Of a stretch of 64,000 nucleotides of DNA, positions 53,957 to 63,486 are shown one piece after another. The notes under the pieces were generated by a model, which saw nothing but the letters and a program-made list of their open reading frames with translations, was not told the origin of the DNA and did no database searches. A program made the position numbers and the translations under genes. This DNA is from Sphingobium sp. WTD-1 (GTDB taxonomy: Bacteria > Pseudomonadota > Alphaproteobacteria > Sphingomonadales > Sphingomonadaceae). The stretch covers positions 1,426,001 through 1,490,000 of the forward strand of contig NZ_CP119127.1 of assembly GCF_030128825.1 (NCBI RefSeq), written 5' to 3'. Numbering within the stretch: the stretch's first letter is position 1; the number at the start of each line of letters is the position of its first letter.

Positions 53957-54645
53957 GCAGGCATGCGATTGTCTTTGCCGGGCCGAGCCTGGGCGGTTCC
54001 GCGATGGCCTTGCCCGATGGCGTCGAGTTGCGCGGACCGGCGCGGCGCGGCGACATACTGCGTGCCGCGATCGAACGACCGGCCGCGATCGGCCTGATCG
54101 ACGGACTGTTCGAAACCACGCCATCGGTCTGGCACAAGGAAATCATCCAGGTGATGGCCGAGGGAATCGCCGTCTATGGTGCGGCCAGCCTGGGTGCATT
54201 GCGTGCGGCGGAACTGGCGCCGATCGGCATGGTCGGCATCGGGGCGATCGCGCAGGCTTACACGGCTGGGCAGATCGAGCGGGACGATGCGGTGATGGTC
54301 AGCCATGCGCCGCCAGAACTGGGACATCGCGCGATGACGCTGGCGCTGGTGGATGCCGAGCATGCGATCGAGCAGGCAGCGATGGAGGCAGGCGATCGTG
54401 CCCTGCTGCTGCGGCTGGCACGGCGGATGAATTTTCGCGATCGCAGTTGGGCGTTGATTGGCGAAACATTCTGTCAGGCGACGGGGCGCCATCTGCCGCC
54501 GATCGATCAGCGGTTAAGCCTCAAGCGCAAGGATGCGGAACTGTTACTGCGGACGATTGCGGGACCGGTGGCAGCGCCGCGTGTCGCGCCGCCGCCGCAA
54601 AGCTTCTTCCTGCGCAGCCTGCGCACGGAGATCAGCGCGGCGTGA
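53953..54645 (+). CDS. TfuA-like protein, YcaO partner
   Basis: A 230-residue protein with the TfuA core: HAIVFAGPSLG, then IGLIDGLFETTPSVWHKEII, AVYGAASLGALRAAEL, IGMVGIGAIAQAYTAG and IERDDAVMVSHA. In methanogen McrA modification and in thioamide RiPP clusters, TfuA partners YcaO and is thought to deliver or release sulfur; in trifolitoxin clusters it accompanies another YcaO. ATGA overlap with ycaO implies coupled translation and a complex. Its last 14 bp overlap the convergent regulator gene. Confidence 0.92.
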   Translation: MSRHAIVFAGPSLGGSAMALPDGVELRGPARRGDILRAAIERPAAIGLIDGLFETTPSVWHKEIIQVMAEGIAVYGAASLGALRAAELAPIGMVGIGAIAQAYTAGQIERDDAVMVSHAPPELGHRAMTLALVDAEHAIEQAAMEAGDRALLLRLARRMNFRDRSWALIGETFCQATGRHLPPIDQRLSLKRKDAELLLRTIAGPVAAPRVAPPPQSFFLRSLRTEISAA

Positions 54646-56653
54646 TGCGCAATCCGGCCTGTTCCAGCCCGGTCAGGAACAGGGTGCGTTCGGCCGGACC
54701 CTGCAGCGGCAGGAACTGGATCATAGTGTCGACCAGATCGGCGTCGCGGGCCGGGGTATCGCCCTGCCAAAGGCCGGCGAAACGTTGGCGCAATTCGTCG
54801 ATCACCGGGGCGGCCCGCTTCACGCCGCCCAGCATGCCCAGATTGGCACCCCGCACCGCCAGATAATGGATCGACCGGTTGCGGCCGATCTCGAACTGGG
54901 TTTCCGCCGCCTCATGCTCGCCCGACAGGGCGTAGAGCACTGCCAGATCGGAAAAATATTCGTCCGACGGAAAGGGGTTCAGCTCGAAGGCGCGGGCGAT
55001 CAGGCGCTGCGCTTCCTTCATCTCGCCCAGATGGACGAGGCCGAAGCCGATCTCGTTGATGCCATCGGCGTGAAAGGGCGTCAGGTCGAGCGCGGTCATG
55101 AAGCCCTGCATCGCCTGCTTCATGTCGCCGCGGCGCAAATAGCACCAGGCCAGGCGCGACTGCACGCCGCCATGGGTGGGTTCCAGCGCGACCGCGCGGG
55201 TGCAGAGGTCGAAGGCGCGGGCGCGCAGCGGCGCGGCGTCATGGCCCGCCATCAACTGCATGAAGTCGGTGTTGTAGAGGCGCGCCAGTTGCAGATAGGC
55301 GTTGGTCAGGCGCGGCTCCAGCAGGATCGCGCGTTCCAGCAGGTCGGCACCTTCCTGCACCTCGGCTAGGCTGGCGGCGGCCAATATCTTGGCGCGGGCG
55401 GTGAAATAGAGCGGATAGGCGTCCGACCCGCTGGGCACGCGTCCTTCCATCAGCTTGCCGACATCGCGTTCGACCACCGGCAGGATGGCGCCGGCGATCC
55501 GGGCGACCAGATCGTCGATCGCGGCGAGCAATTCGCCCTGGCGCACGGTCAACTGGCGCGTCCAGACCAGGAATCCGCTGTCGATCCGCGTCATGCGCAG
55601 GTTGATGCGCCAGCCATCGCCATCGGCACGGACCGACCCGTCCAGCGCGTAGCTGGCGATCGAGGCGGGGGCGGCCGCCTTCATCCGCTCGGCCGATGGC
55701 GCGTCGACCGACAGGATGCGCAGGTCGCGCATGCCGCCCAGGGCGGTCTGCAGATCGTCATGGCAGATGCTGGTGAGCAGGGCGCCGTCCGGGCCGCCAT
55801 CGCCGATCAAGCTGAACGGCGCGATCACCAGGATCGGTGGCTCGACATTGGCCCGCGGGATTGTTGCGATGGTCGGCGCGGCGGCCGCGCGCGGGGCGGG
55901 AGCGATGACCGATCCGACCGTCGTCAGTTCGCGCAGCAGCCTTTCGGTGTCGGGCGAGACGCGGGCATCCAGATCGCGTTGCAGTCCGGCCTCAAGCTGG
56001 CGATAGCGGCGGTGGAGCGCGACATGGTCGCCGGCCCTCTGGTCGAGCGCCATGCCGAGCCGGGCGATCCGTTCATCGCCGGTGTCGAGCCGCTGCAACT
56101 GGGTCAGGATTGCACGGCGTAGGTCGAGCAGATCGTCCTGGCCATTGCGCTCGACGGCGTGCAGCACATCCTGGACGATACGCTCGCGCCAGCGCTGCCG
56201 CTCGATCATCAGCCAGTCGTCGAAGCTGCGATCCAGCCCCTCCAGCCCGTCCAGTATCGCGCTGCCCGCGCCATCCAGGATACGGGCCAGTCCGGCCAGG
56301 TCGTTGGCGGCGGTGCAGGCCAGTATCTCGCCCAGGTCGCTGGAAAAGCCACCCTCTGCCAGATGCAGGTCACGCCGTTCGATATGGATGAGCGGGGCGG
56401 CTGGATGCGCGCGCAGGTCGCTCAGCGCTTGGCGCAGGCTGGCGCGGGCCTGCACCTCGCCCCGGTCGCTCCATAACAGGCCGACCAGCCGGTCGCGGCT
56501 GGCGCGGCGGTCTGGCTCCAGTGCGAGATGGGCGAGCAGGGCACAGGCCTTGCGGCTGCGCGGGCTATGGTCGCGCCCATCCGCCTCGTCGATCAGCCGA
56601 AAATCGCCGAGTAATCGTAAGCGAAACCGAAGCTCGCTAGCCGCTATCACCAT
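54632..56653 (-). CDS. BTAD/SARP-like transcriptional regulator with TPR repeats
   Basis: A 673-residue multidomain regulator. Residues about 8-95 form an OmpR-like winged helix (FRLRLLGDFRLIDE, KACALLAHLALEPDRRASRD, QARASLRQALSDLR). A BTAD-type helical domain follows to about 250, then a FlgO/TolB-N-like alpha/beta domain (ILVIAPFSLIG, SYALDGSVRADGDGWRINLR) and C-terminal TPRs (about 430-600). No transmembrane helix is obvious. AAGGGCGC precedes the ATG at 56653. It converges on tfuA and is the likely regulator of the YcaO-TfuA locus. Confidence 0.85.
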   Translation of the reverse strand: MVIAASELRFRLRLLGDFRLIDEADGRDHSPRSRKACALLAHLALEPDRRASRDRLVGLLWSDRGEVQARASLRQALSDLRAHPAAPLIHIERRDLHLAEGGFSSDLGEILACTAANDLAGLARILDGAGSAILDGLEGLDRSFDDWLMIERQRWRERIVQDVLHAVERNGQDDLLDLRRAILTQLQRLDTGDERIARLGMALDQRAGDHVALHRRYRQLEAGLQRDLDARVSPDTERLLRELTTVGSVIAPAPRAAAAPTIATIPRANVEPPILVIAPFSLIGDGGPDGALLTSICHDDLQTALGGMRDLRILSVDAPSAERMKAAAPASIASYALDGSVRADGDGWRINLRMTRIDSGFLVWTRQLTVRQGELLAAIDDLVARIAGAILPVVERDVGKLMEGRVPSGSDAYPLYFTARAKILAAASLAEVQEGADLLERAILLEPRLTNAYLQLARLYNTDFMQLMAGHDAAPLRARAFDLCTRAVALEPTHGGVQSRLAWCYLRRGDMKQAMQGFMTALDLTPFHADGINEIGFGLVHLGEMKEAQRLIARAFELNPFPSDEYFSDLAVLYALSGEHEAAETQFEIGRNRSIHYLAVRGANLGMLGGVKRAAPVIDELRQRFAGLWQGDTPARDADLVDTMIQFLPLQGPAERTLFLTGLEQAGLRITPR

Positions 56654-56772
56654 TGCGCCCTTTATTGCTGGCGACCCGTAGTGCCCGGCCGCCCGTCATC
56701 TGCCCTAACACAGCTTGCTGAACAGGGCGACGGTCCGTTTAGGCTGCGTCACGATCCAGGGCCATAGCCAAT

Positions 56773-58803
56773 TCAGCGGTCGAACAGCTTGATCTCCGCC
56801 AGCCGAATCGCTTTGCCCTGGGGCTGGCGCATGAGCACCCGCCACTGGCGCGCGGCGCGGCCCGCAAAGCGCAGGTCGGTCACGCCATTGGCGATCGGCG
56901 CGCCCTTGGGCGTCGCGACATCGCGCCATTGGCCATCAACCATGGCCTGAAGGCGATAGGATTGCGGCACGGCAAACTGCTTGCCGTCGGCGAAGAAGGC
57001 GAGTTCGGCGCGGCCGATGGACACGGGTTTGCCCAGGTCAATGGCATACCATTGGTTGGCCTCTCCCGGCGCGGAGGACCAGCCATTGGGCATTTCGGGG
57101 AAGAACCAGGTGCGTCCATCGATCGCGTCATGGACATTTTCAGGATCGCTGTTGCTCGACGCGCTGCCGATCGGGAACTGGCTGCGTACCAGTTGCACGG
57201 CGCGGTTGATCGGCCGGGCGACCGGCGCATTGGCGACGCGCGGCACCGGCAGCTCGATCCGGCCCAATGTCTCGCGCCGGGCGACTTCCTTGCCGTCGAC
57301 CTCGACCGACAGGCCCTTGCCCCGGCCATAATGGCTGCCGTCCGCGTCCCAGGTCACGGCGATGCGATGGCCATGATAGGGCACGTCCTGCGCCCGGAAC
57401 CAGGCCAGCGCCTGCGGATCGCCGGCGTCGGGCAGTAGCGGGTTCACCTCCAGCACGTCGTCGGCGCGGGGGCGGATGCCGACCAGCCCGCCCAGGATCA
57501 GGTCATTATAGCCCGAGTGGAAATAATGATGGCTGCGATCGAGGCCGACGATCGGCTTGCCGGTTTCGGGATGATAATCCTCCTCCAGGTCGAGCCGGTC
57601 GCCCTGATAGTGGAGCGCGGTATATTGGCGCAGCAGACGCATATAGTCGCTGCGGGTGACCGGCCCCTGCCGGCGGTGATGATCGAGCAGGTTGGCCATG
57701 GCGATCAGTACCTGGGTCGTTTGATAGGGCCAGATCGGGCCGTTCCACTGGCATTCCGGCGCGTCGCCCAGATAGCGATATTGCCGCATATAATATTCGT
57801 AATTGGCCTCGACCGTGCGCATGCCCGCCTTGCCGGCGAGCGAGGCGGGGTCGAGCAGGTGCGCCCAGGCGCCGGCATATTTCGCCTCGTCCGGGACCAG
57901 GTCGAACATCCAGGGGAGATAGCCGACCAGTTCACGATTGCGGATCGGATCCCAATAATTGACGTGCGGATTCTTGCGGCTTTGGTGCCGGTCGATGAAA
58001 TGGCCGAGCTTCTCGCTCCACAGGTCGGCCAGGACATGGTCCTTCAGTGCCTGCGCGCGGGCCTCATATTCCTGCGCCATTTCGGTGTCGCCGGCCATGG
58101 TCGCCATCTTCGCCAGCGCGCGGGCATTGGCATACATGTAACTGTTGACCGAGGGGCGGAAGGCGTCGCCGCCACGGAACCCGTCCTTGCCGCCCGAGGC
58201 GTCGATCGAGGAGACGGTATATTCGGTCGCGTCGAGCAAGGGCTCGACGAAATAGAGGCCCTTGTCGAAGTCGAACTTCTCGTCCCACAGGCGATAGATG
58301 TGGCGCATCACTGGCAGATGTTCGAGCACGCCCGCCTTGTCGCCATCGATCAGGTAACGGCCCCAGACCGAGTCCGCCATATAGTCGGTGAAGTGGCGGT
58401 CATTGCCGCCGCGATACATGAAGCGGATATAGTCGTCGGCAAAGCGCCGGTCGTTCAGCCATCGTCCTTCGGCCAGATGAAAGCCGGTCGCGTCGTTGAG
58501 GCTGGCATAGGGATGGCGCTGCCAGTCGACATCGTCGAAAAATTCGGTGGTGATATAGCCTTCTTCGCCCAGGTCGCGCTGATGGCCACGGTAGAGCTGC
58601 CAGCGATAATAATAGACGGCGTCGATCTTCGGATCGGCGGATTCGAAGAAGGGGATGCGATCCTGATACCAGGGTGCGTCATTGCCGAAGCGCTGCACCG
58701 CGATGGCATGGGTGTCGAGGCCGGCGGAGCGGGGAGGGGGAGAGACGGCGCCCATGCCGATCATGGCAGCCCCTGCCAGCAGAAGCATCCTCATCGCGCG
58801 CAT
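56773..58803 (-). CDS. (alpha/alpha)6-barrel glycoside hydrolase with C-terminal F5/8 type C domain
   Basis: A 676-residue exported enzyme with a signal peptide (about 5-25, MLLLAGAAMIGMGAVS). The main domain is of the six-hairpin MGH1-like glycosidase type: YYYRWQLYRGH, EGYITTEFFDDVDW, YVSSIDASGG-like loops, CQWNGPIWPYQTTQVLIAMA and HHYFHSGYNDLILGGL. The last 140 residues (from about 535) are a discoidin/F5-8C carbohydrate-binding domain ending AIRLAEIKLFD. The CAZy family cannot be fixed by eye. It follows the TonB receptor on the same strand and lies near two GH43 genes, so it probably trims arabinose-containing glycans. Confidence 0.82.
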   Translation of the reverse strand: MRAMRMLLLAGAAMIGMGAVSPPPRSAGLDTHAIAVQRFGNDAPWYQDRIPFFESADPKIDAVYYYRWQLYRGHQRDLGEEGYITTEFFDDVDWQRHPYASLNDATGFHLAEGRWLNDRRFADDYIRFMYRGGNDRHFTDYMADSVWGRYLIDGDKAGVLEHLPVMRHIYRLWDEKFDFDKGLYFVEPLLDATEYTVSSIDASGGKDGFRGGDAFRPSVNSYMYANARALAKMATMAGDTEMAQEYEARAQALKDHVLADLWSEKLGHFIDRHQSRKNPHVNYWDPIRNRELVGYLPWMFDLVPDEAKYAGAWAHLLDPASLAGKAGMRTVEANYEYYMRQYRYLGDAPECQWNGPIWPYQTTQVLIAMANLLDHHRRQGPVTRSDYMRLLRQYTALHYQGDRLDLEEDYHPETGKPIVGLDRSHHYFHSGYNDLILGGLVGIRPRADDVLEVNPLLPDAGDPQALAWFRAQDVPYHGHRIAVTWDADGSHYGRGKGLSVEVDGKEVARRETLGRIELPVPRVANAPVARPINRAVQLVRSQFPIGSASSNSDPENVHDAIDGRTWFFPEMPNGWSSAPGEANQWYAIDLGKPVSIGRAELAFFADGKQFAVPQSYRLQAMVDGQWRDVATPKGAPIANGVTDLRFAGRAARQWRVLMRQPQGKAIRLAEIKLFDR

Positions 58804-58832
58804 CGTCCGTCTCCCTGTATCCTGAAACAAAT

Positions 58833-58917
58833 ATGGCGGCCGTTCCGGGGAGTTGGAGAGGTTTCCCGGAACGACCGCCATGAAAATGGGGCGCAGCGAG
58901 GAGACGCCACGCCCCAT
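58833..58917 (-). terminator. Two tandem hairpins between the TonB receptor and glycosidase genes
   Basis: On the minus strand the first stem is ATGGGGCG with CGCCCCAT (58917-58886), followed by TTTTC. The second is a 17-bp stem with one mismatch (58881-58833; ATGGCGG...CCGCCAT), followed by ATTTGTTT. They would strongly reduce read-through into the glycosidase gene or protect the receptor mRNA 3' end, giving much higher receptor expression. Confidence 0.7.
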
Positions 58918-58924
58918 CGGGCAC

Positions 58925-61753
58925 TCAGTCAAACTTGAAACGGACACCCAGAGCGAAGGTCCGATCAATCAGCAGCGTGCTGGAGTTGAACTCCGTCGGA
59001 TTGCCGACATCGCCGAACTTGTAATAGTTCTGCTGCTTCGCCTTGGTGATGTTCACCGCGTCGAAAGTGACGCCGATATCGTCATTGACGTTCCAGGTCA
59101 GCTGGAAGTCCAGACTCTTTTCAGGCGCGCGCCACATGCCGATCGGGTTGGCGAAGGAGCGGCCTTCATTGTTGTTCAGGAACCCCTTGCGCCAGATGTA
59201 GGACAGCCGGGCACCGACCGGACCGCTGTCATAGGCCAGCGTGGCGTTATAGGACAGCTTCGACACGCCGAAGAAGGCCGACTTGGTGGTGCCGGTGATC
59301 TCACCTTCATTGTTGACGACCGGGATCGTCTGTTCGGAATCCAGGATCGTCGCGCTGCCGGTGAAGCCCAGGCCGTCGAGAATCGACGGCAGATAGGACG
59401 GGAAGTAGGTCAGGCCCAGTTCCACACCCTTGAGCGTGCCGTTCGAGGCGTTTTCCGGCCGGGTGATATTGAAATATTCGGTATAGGTTTCGTTGCGCGG
59501 CAGATAGTTGTTCGGGATGAACTCACGCACGGTCAGCGGCACGACCAGACCGTCGATCTTGCGACGGAAAGCGGTCGCATAGATGGCGCTGTTGCGTTCG
59601 AAATACCATTCGATCGCAAGGTCCATATTCTTCGAATGGGTCGCACGCAGATTGGCGTTGCCCGACGAACCCGAGCCGAAGCCGATGCGGGAGAGATCGC
59701 CCGTCAGCGCCAGATTGGGGTTGAGGTCGCCAAAGGCCGGACGGCGCAGCGTTTCGCCATAGTTGAAGCGGATACGCAGATTGTCGGTCAGATTATAGCG
59801 CGCGGTGAAGGACGGCAGGAACTTTTCCGAGCCGGTCGATACGGTGGTACGCGCGAAATTATTGCCGCGGTCGAAATAGTCATACAGCGTGTCGATCGCA
59901 ACGAAGCGCACGCCAGCCTGAAGCTGCAGCGGGCGGCCGAAGATTTCGACTTCGCCATCGGCCATGACATAGGCGGCCAGATTGGTTTCGTTGATGCCGA
60001 ACACATGGCCGAAAGTCATTTCGTCCGACAGCAACAGACCGGGGGCTACGGAACGATAGAGGCTGCGGACAGCATCCTTGTCCATGCTGCGCGGGTCAGC
60101 CAGCACCCAACTGGTGGGGATGTCGGCGCGTCCGTCGAAGAAGCCGCTGTTGGTGAAGGGGGTGCCCTGGCTGAAAGCCGCCAGCGTCATGCCCGGCAGG
60201 CCGCCGGCGCCCTGATCACGGACGTAGGAATCGGCGTTGCGATCATCGAAGCGGAAGCCGGCCTTGATGCGACGCAGGAAGCCTTCGTCCCACTTATATT
60301 CGCCGTCCAGCATCATGGTCAGGGCGCTGCCGGTGTTCTTGGTGCCGCTGTCGAACAGGTTGCCGACGGTCCACTGGCTTGCATCGGTCAGCACGCCCTG
60401 ATTGGCGAAGCTGTAGGCCGGCAGGCCGCCACCCGCGTTGAAATCGACGTCGATGTCGAGCGGGCCGCGATCGGTACGGATTGCGAAGAAGGAGGTTTCG
60501 TTCTTGCTGTCCTGATAGGCGATGTCGGCGACGATCTTGCCGCGCTCGCCCACGTTCCACTTGGCGTTCAGCGCATAGACGTAGCTGTCTGTCTTGTTGG
60601 TCGCCATGTCGCCGCTGTTGAAGCCGGCGACCGCGCCCATCTGGCGCGACTTGATGATGTTGGTGCCATCATAGAGTTCGAAGCTGTTGGCCACGTCGGC
60701 GGGCAGGTTGCCCCACCAGTCGGCGAAGCTGAAGTGCAGGCTGTTGAAGGTTTCCCCACGGAAGCCGGTGTAGAAGACTTCGGCGGTGTAGACCGAACTA
60801 TCATTGGGCGCCCACTGGAGCGCAGCGTTGACCGACGGACGCTCGCGCTTGCCGTAGAGGTCGGACGCGATGACGGCGTCACGCGACAGATAATAGGGCG
60901 TTTCGACGCCGTTGATGTTGAGTGTCGAACCCGGTGCGGTCGGCAGGCCGGCGTCGAGGCCCGGCGTCCAGTTTTCGTTGGTCGCGCCAGGGAAGATACG
61001 CTGCAGCGGGGTCAGGCCCGAACCTTCGGGCGGATTCTCGGTGGCGAAGGGCACCATGGCGCCGGCCTGGAGATTCTGGTTGCGATAATGGGCGCGGGTG
61101 TAGCTGCCGTTGATCAGGAAGCCGATGTCACCGATGCCGGTTTCCCAGCGATCGCTGACCAGCAGCGCGACGTTCGGATTGAACTTGTCCGCCAGTTCCG
61201 AATAGACGCCGCGCGCCAGGCCGGAAATGGTGAAGCCATCGAAGTCGAGCGGGCGACGGGTCTGGACGTCGATCTGGCCGGCAAGGCCGGTTTCGAGCTG
61301 GTCGGCCGAACGCGTCTTGTAGACATCGACCTGCTTCACGAGGTTGGCCGAGATGTCTTGCAGGGCGAAGGACGTGCCGGCTGCAGTGAAGATGTTGCGG
61401 CCGTTAAGAGTAGTCAACGGGTCGGTCAGGCCGCGAATGGTGATGGTTGCCGCTTCGCCGCCGGCGCGGTCGGTGACCTGGATACCGGTTACGCGCTGAA
61501 GCGCTTCGACGACATTATTGTCGGGCAATTTGCCAACGTCTTCGGACACGATCGAATCGACGATCTGGGTCGATTCCTTGCGGACGTTCAGGGCACCGAC
61601 GATCGACGCGCGCACGCCGGTGACGACGATATCTTCGGTCGGTGCTTCTTGCGCGATGGTCTGCGGAGCGGCGTCGGTCTGCGCGAAGGCGGCGCCCGAC
61701 AGGGTCAGCGCGACAAGCGACGCAGAACAGAGTGCGATCGGCCGGATAGCCAT
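58925..61753 (-). CDS. TonB-dependent receptor of the SusC/CirA carbohydrate-uptake type
   Basis: A 942-residue receptor. Signal peptide about 1-25 (ending GAAFA), TonB box EDIVVTGVRASI, then plug: ESTQIVDSIVSEDVGKLPDN is the hallmark of the large sphingomonad/Caulobacter glycan receptors, followed by VVEALQRVTGIQVTDR and ITIRGL. The barrel ends DRTFALGVRFKFD. GGGAGGA precedes the ATG at 61753. Adjacent arabinanase-type GH43 genes suggest arabino-oligosaccharides as ligand. Confidence 0.92.
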   Translation of the reverse strand: MAIRPIALCSASLVALTLSGAAFAQTDAAPQTIAQEAPTEDIVVTGVRASIVGALNVRKESTQIVDSIVSEDVGKLPDNNVVEALQRVTGIQVTDRAGGEAATITIRGLTDPLTTLNGRNIFTAAGTSFALQDISANLVKQVDVYKTRSADQLETGLAGQIDVQTRRPLDFDGFTISGLARGVYSELADKFNPNVALLVSDRWETGIGDIGFLINGSYTRAHYRNQNLQAGAMVPFATENPPEGSGLTPLQRIFPGATNENWTPGLDAGLPTAPGSTLNINGVETPYYLSRDAVIASDLYGKRERPSVNAALQWAPNDSSVYTAEVFYTGFRGETFNSLHFSFADWWGNLPADVANSFELYDGTNIIKSRQMGAVAGFNSGDMATNKTDSYVYALNAKWNVGERGKIVADIAYQDSKNETSFFAIRTDRGPLDIDVDFNAGGGLPAYSFANQGVLTDASQWTVGNLFDSGTKNTGSALTMMLDGEYKWDEGFLRRIKAGFRFDDRNADSYVRDQGAGGLPGMTLAAFSQGTPFTNSGFFDGRADIPTSWVLADPRSMDKDAVRSLYRSVAPGLLLSDEMTFGHVFGINETNLAAYVMADGEVEIFGRPLQLQAGVRFVAIDTLYDYFDRGNNFARTTVSTGSEKFLPSFTARYNLTDNLRIRFNYGETLRRPAFGDLNPNLALTGDLSRIGFGSGSSGNANLRATHSKNMDLAIEWYFERNSAIYATAFRRKIDGLVVPLTVREFIPNNYLPRNETYTEYFNITRPENASNGTLKGVELGLTYFPSYLPSILDGLGFTGSATILDSEQTIPVVNNEGEITGTTKSAFFGVSKLSYNATLAYDSGPVGARLSYIWRKGFLNNNEGRSFANPIGMWRAPEKSLDFQLTWNVNDDIGVTFDAVNITKAKQQNYYKFGDVGNPTEFNSSTLLIDRTFALGVRFKFD

Positions 61754-61942
61754 TTTCAAGTCCTCCCCAAGGGGCTGGCCCGTTGCCATGCCCACGAATT
61801 ACTCGGACTAATTATTTCCACATGCTGAGAAGCGCAAGTGAAATTTTGGGCCAGGGTTGCGCTACGTGGCACCCATGTTGCAAATTTGCCGCAGGGATTT
61901 TGGCCCGGTTTTTCGGGAGTTTCAGGCTATAAAAAGCCGAAA

Positions 61943-61985
61943 GGCCATGGGCTTGCGCGGCTTTTGGCGGCGCGAGCCCATGGCC
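61943..61985 (-). terminator. Terminator of the GH43 gene
   Basis: GGCCATGGGCT-t-GCGC pairs with GCGC-g-AGCCCATGGCC around an 11-bp loop. On the minus strand the stem is followed by TTTCGGCTTTTT, so it should end transcription 28 bp downstream of the GH43 stop. Confidence 0.8.
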
Positions 61986-62012
61986 CTATTTGTCAGACTC
62001 GGCGAGTCGCGG

Positions 62013-63446
62013 TCAGTCGGCGTACCATTGCGTGCGCGGATCCTTGCTGCGCGCAAGGCCGATGTGGCCGTCGATCGCGGCGAGATGCTTGCCGGCGACG
62101 GCGATGGTCGCGAAGCGCACCGTGCCCTGGGCCGCATCCTCGAACCGGACGAACTGGCTGCGCAGCGCGAAATCGGCGCTGCGATCATCCTTCATCAGGC
62201 TGACCGTGCCGTCCTTGGCCGCGACCAGATAATGGTCGGGCAGCAGGATCGGGGAGAGCATCACGCTCTTCGCGCCGGCGCGGCCGGGCGACTGGCGGAA
62301 CTGGGTCTGGGCGAGCGCGGGGTTGCCCGCGATCAGGTCGGTGCCCTGATGGGCCAGCAGCGCCTTGGGATCGGCAGCCGAGACGAACCGTTCCGGCATG
62401 GCGCCATTGCCCACGGGCACGCCGAAGTCCGGGGTGCCGTCGGCCTGGAAATAGAGGCGCTGGACGCGGGTGTGACGGTCGGGGTTGAACAGCGGGTCGC
62501 CCTGGATCGCCTCATAGTCGCGGCCATGATAGACGAGGATGTCGCGGCCCTTCTCGTCCACGGTGAAGCTGTTGTGGCCGGGGCCATAGACGCTGGTTTC
62601 GGTGCAGGTCTTGAATACCGGCTGGGGCGACTTGGTCCAGCTCTTGGGGTCGAGCAGGTCGGCATTCTCGTCCGCGGTCAGCATGCCCAGGCAATAGCGC
62701 GCGTCGGTGGCGCTGGCCGAATAGGTCATGAACAGGCGGCCGTTGCGATGCAGGACGGCGGGGGCTTCGGCCACCTTGTAGCCGCGCACTTCCCAGTCGA
62801 GCGTGGGCACGGTCAGGCGGGTCGCCTTGCCGGCCAGCTTCAGCGGGGATTCGAGCTTGGCGATGTAGAGATTGCTGTTGGTATTGATGCCCGGTTCCTT
62901 CTGGGCCCAGGCGAAATAGCGCACGCCCTTGTGGACGAAGCTGGTGGAATCGAGGTTGAAACTGTCCCAGGGGGCCTGGAACTCACCCAGCACGCTCCAT
63001 TTGCCGGTCATCGGATCGGCGCCGTCGCACACCACGGCATAGGTGCGGATGCGGAACACGTCGTCGCCGCCGCCGCTCGGGCCGGCAGCGAAATACATAT
63101 ACCATTTGCCGTCGATCTGGTGGAGTTCGGGCGCCCAGATGAAGCCGGAGCGTGGGCCGCTCGCCTCATGGCGCCACAGCACGGCTTCCTCGGCCGTGGC
63201 AAGGCCGGCCAGCGTCTTGGAACGGCGCAGCACCAGCCGGTCATATTCGGGCACCGATCCGGTCATGTAATAATAGCCGTCATCGTGCTGGAAGACCTGC
63301 GCGTCGGCGCGCTGCTTGACCAGCGGATTGACCGGAACCGGGGCGGCTATGGCCGGGGTGGCGGCGCCGGCACGGGCGGCGATCGGCGCGGCCGACAAGG
63401 CGGCTGTGCTGGCAAGGAAGCCACGGCGGGACAGGGCGAAATTCAT
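62013..63446 (-). CDS. GH43 family arabinosidase with C-terminal AbfB-like domain
   Basis: A 477-residue exported glycosidase. The N-terminus SRRGFLASTAALSAAPIAAR is a Tat signal. The five-bladed GH43 propeller has the catalytic base Asp in KQRADAQVFQHDDGYYYMTG, WAPELHQIDGKWYMYF, and the acid Glu in KVAEAPAVLHRNGRLFMTYS. The final 80 residues (LPDHYLVAAKDGTVSLMKDD...) look like an AbfB/CBM42 arabinose-binding trefoil. Likely alpha-L-arabinofuranosidase. AGGAGAG precedes the ATG at 63446. Confidence 0.9.
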   Translation of the reverse strand: MNFALSRRGFLASTAALSAAPIAARAGAATPAIAAPVPVNPLVKQRADAQVFQHDDGYYYMTGSVPEYDRLVLRRSKTLAGLATAEEAVLWRHEASGPRSGFIWAPELHQIDGKWYMYFAAGPSGGGDDVFRIRTYAVVCDGADPMTGKWSVLGEFQAPWDSFNLDSTSFVHKGVRYFAWAQKEPGINTNSNLYIAKLESPLKLAGKATRLTVPTLDWEVRGYKVAEAPAVLHRNGRLFMTYSASATDARYCLGMLTADENADLLDPKSWTKSPQPVFKTCTETSVYGPGHNSFTVDEKGRDILVYHGRDYEAIQGDPLFNPDRHTRVQRLYFQADGTPDFGVPVGNGAMPERFVSAADPKALLAHQGTDLIAGNPALAQTQFRQSPGRAGAKSVMLSPILLPDHYLVAAKDGTVSLMKDDRSADFALRSQFVRFEDAAQGTVRFATIAVAGKHLAAIDGHIGLARSKDPRTQWYAD

Positions 63447-63486
63447 TCTTCTCTCTCCTGATGCCGCGGCGGGACGCGGCGATGGA

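Noticed and set aside
61857..63461. 534-codon plus-strand frame opposite GH43
   Set aside because: Antisense to a clear GH43 gene with intact catalytic residues; no domain of its own.
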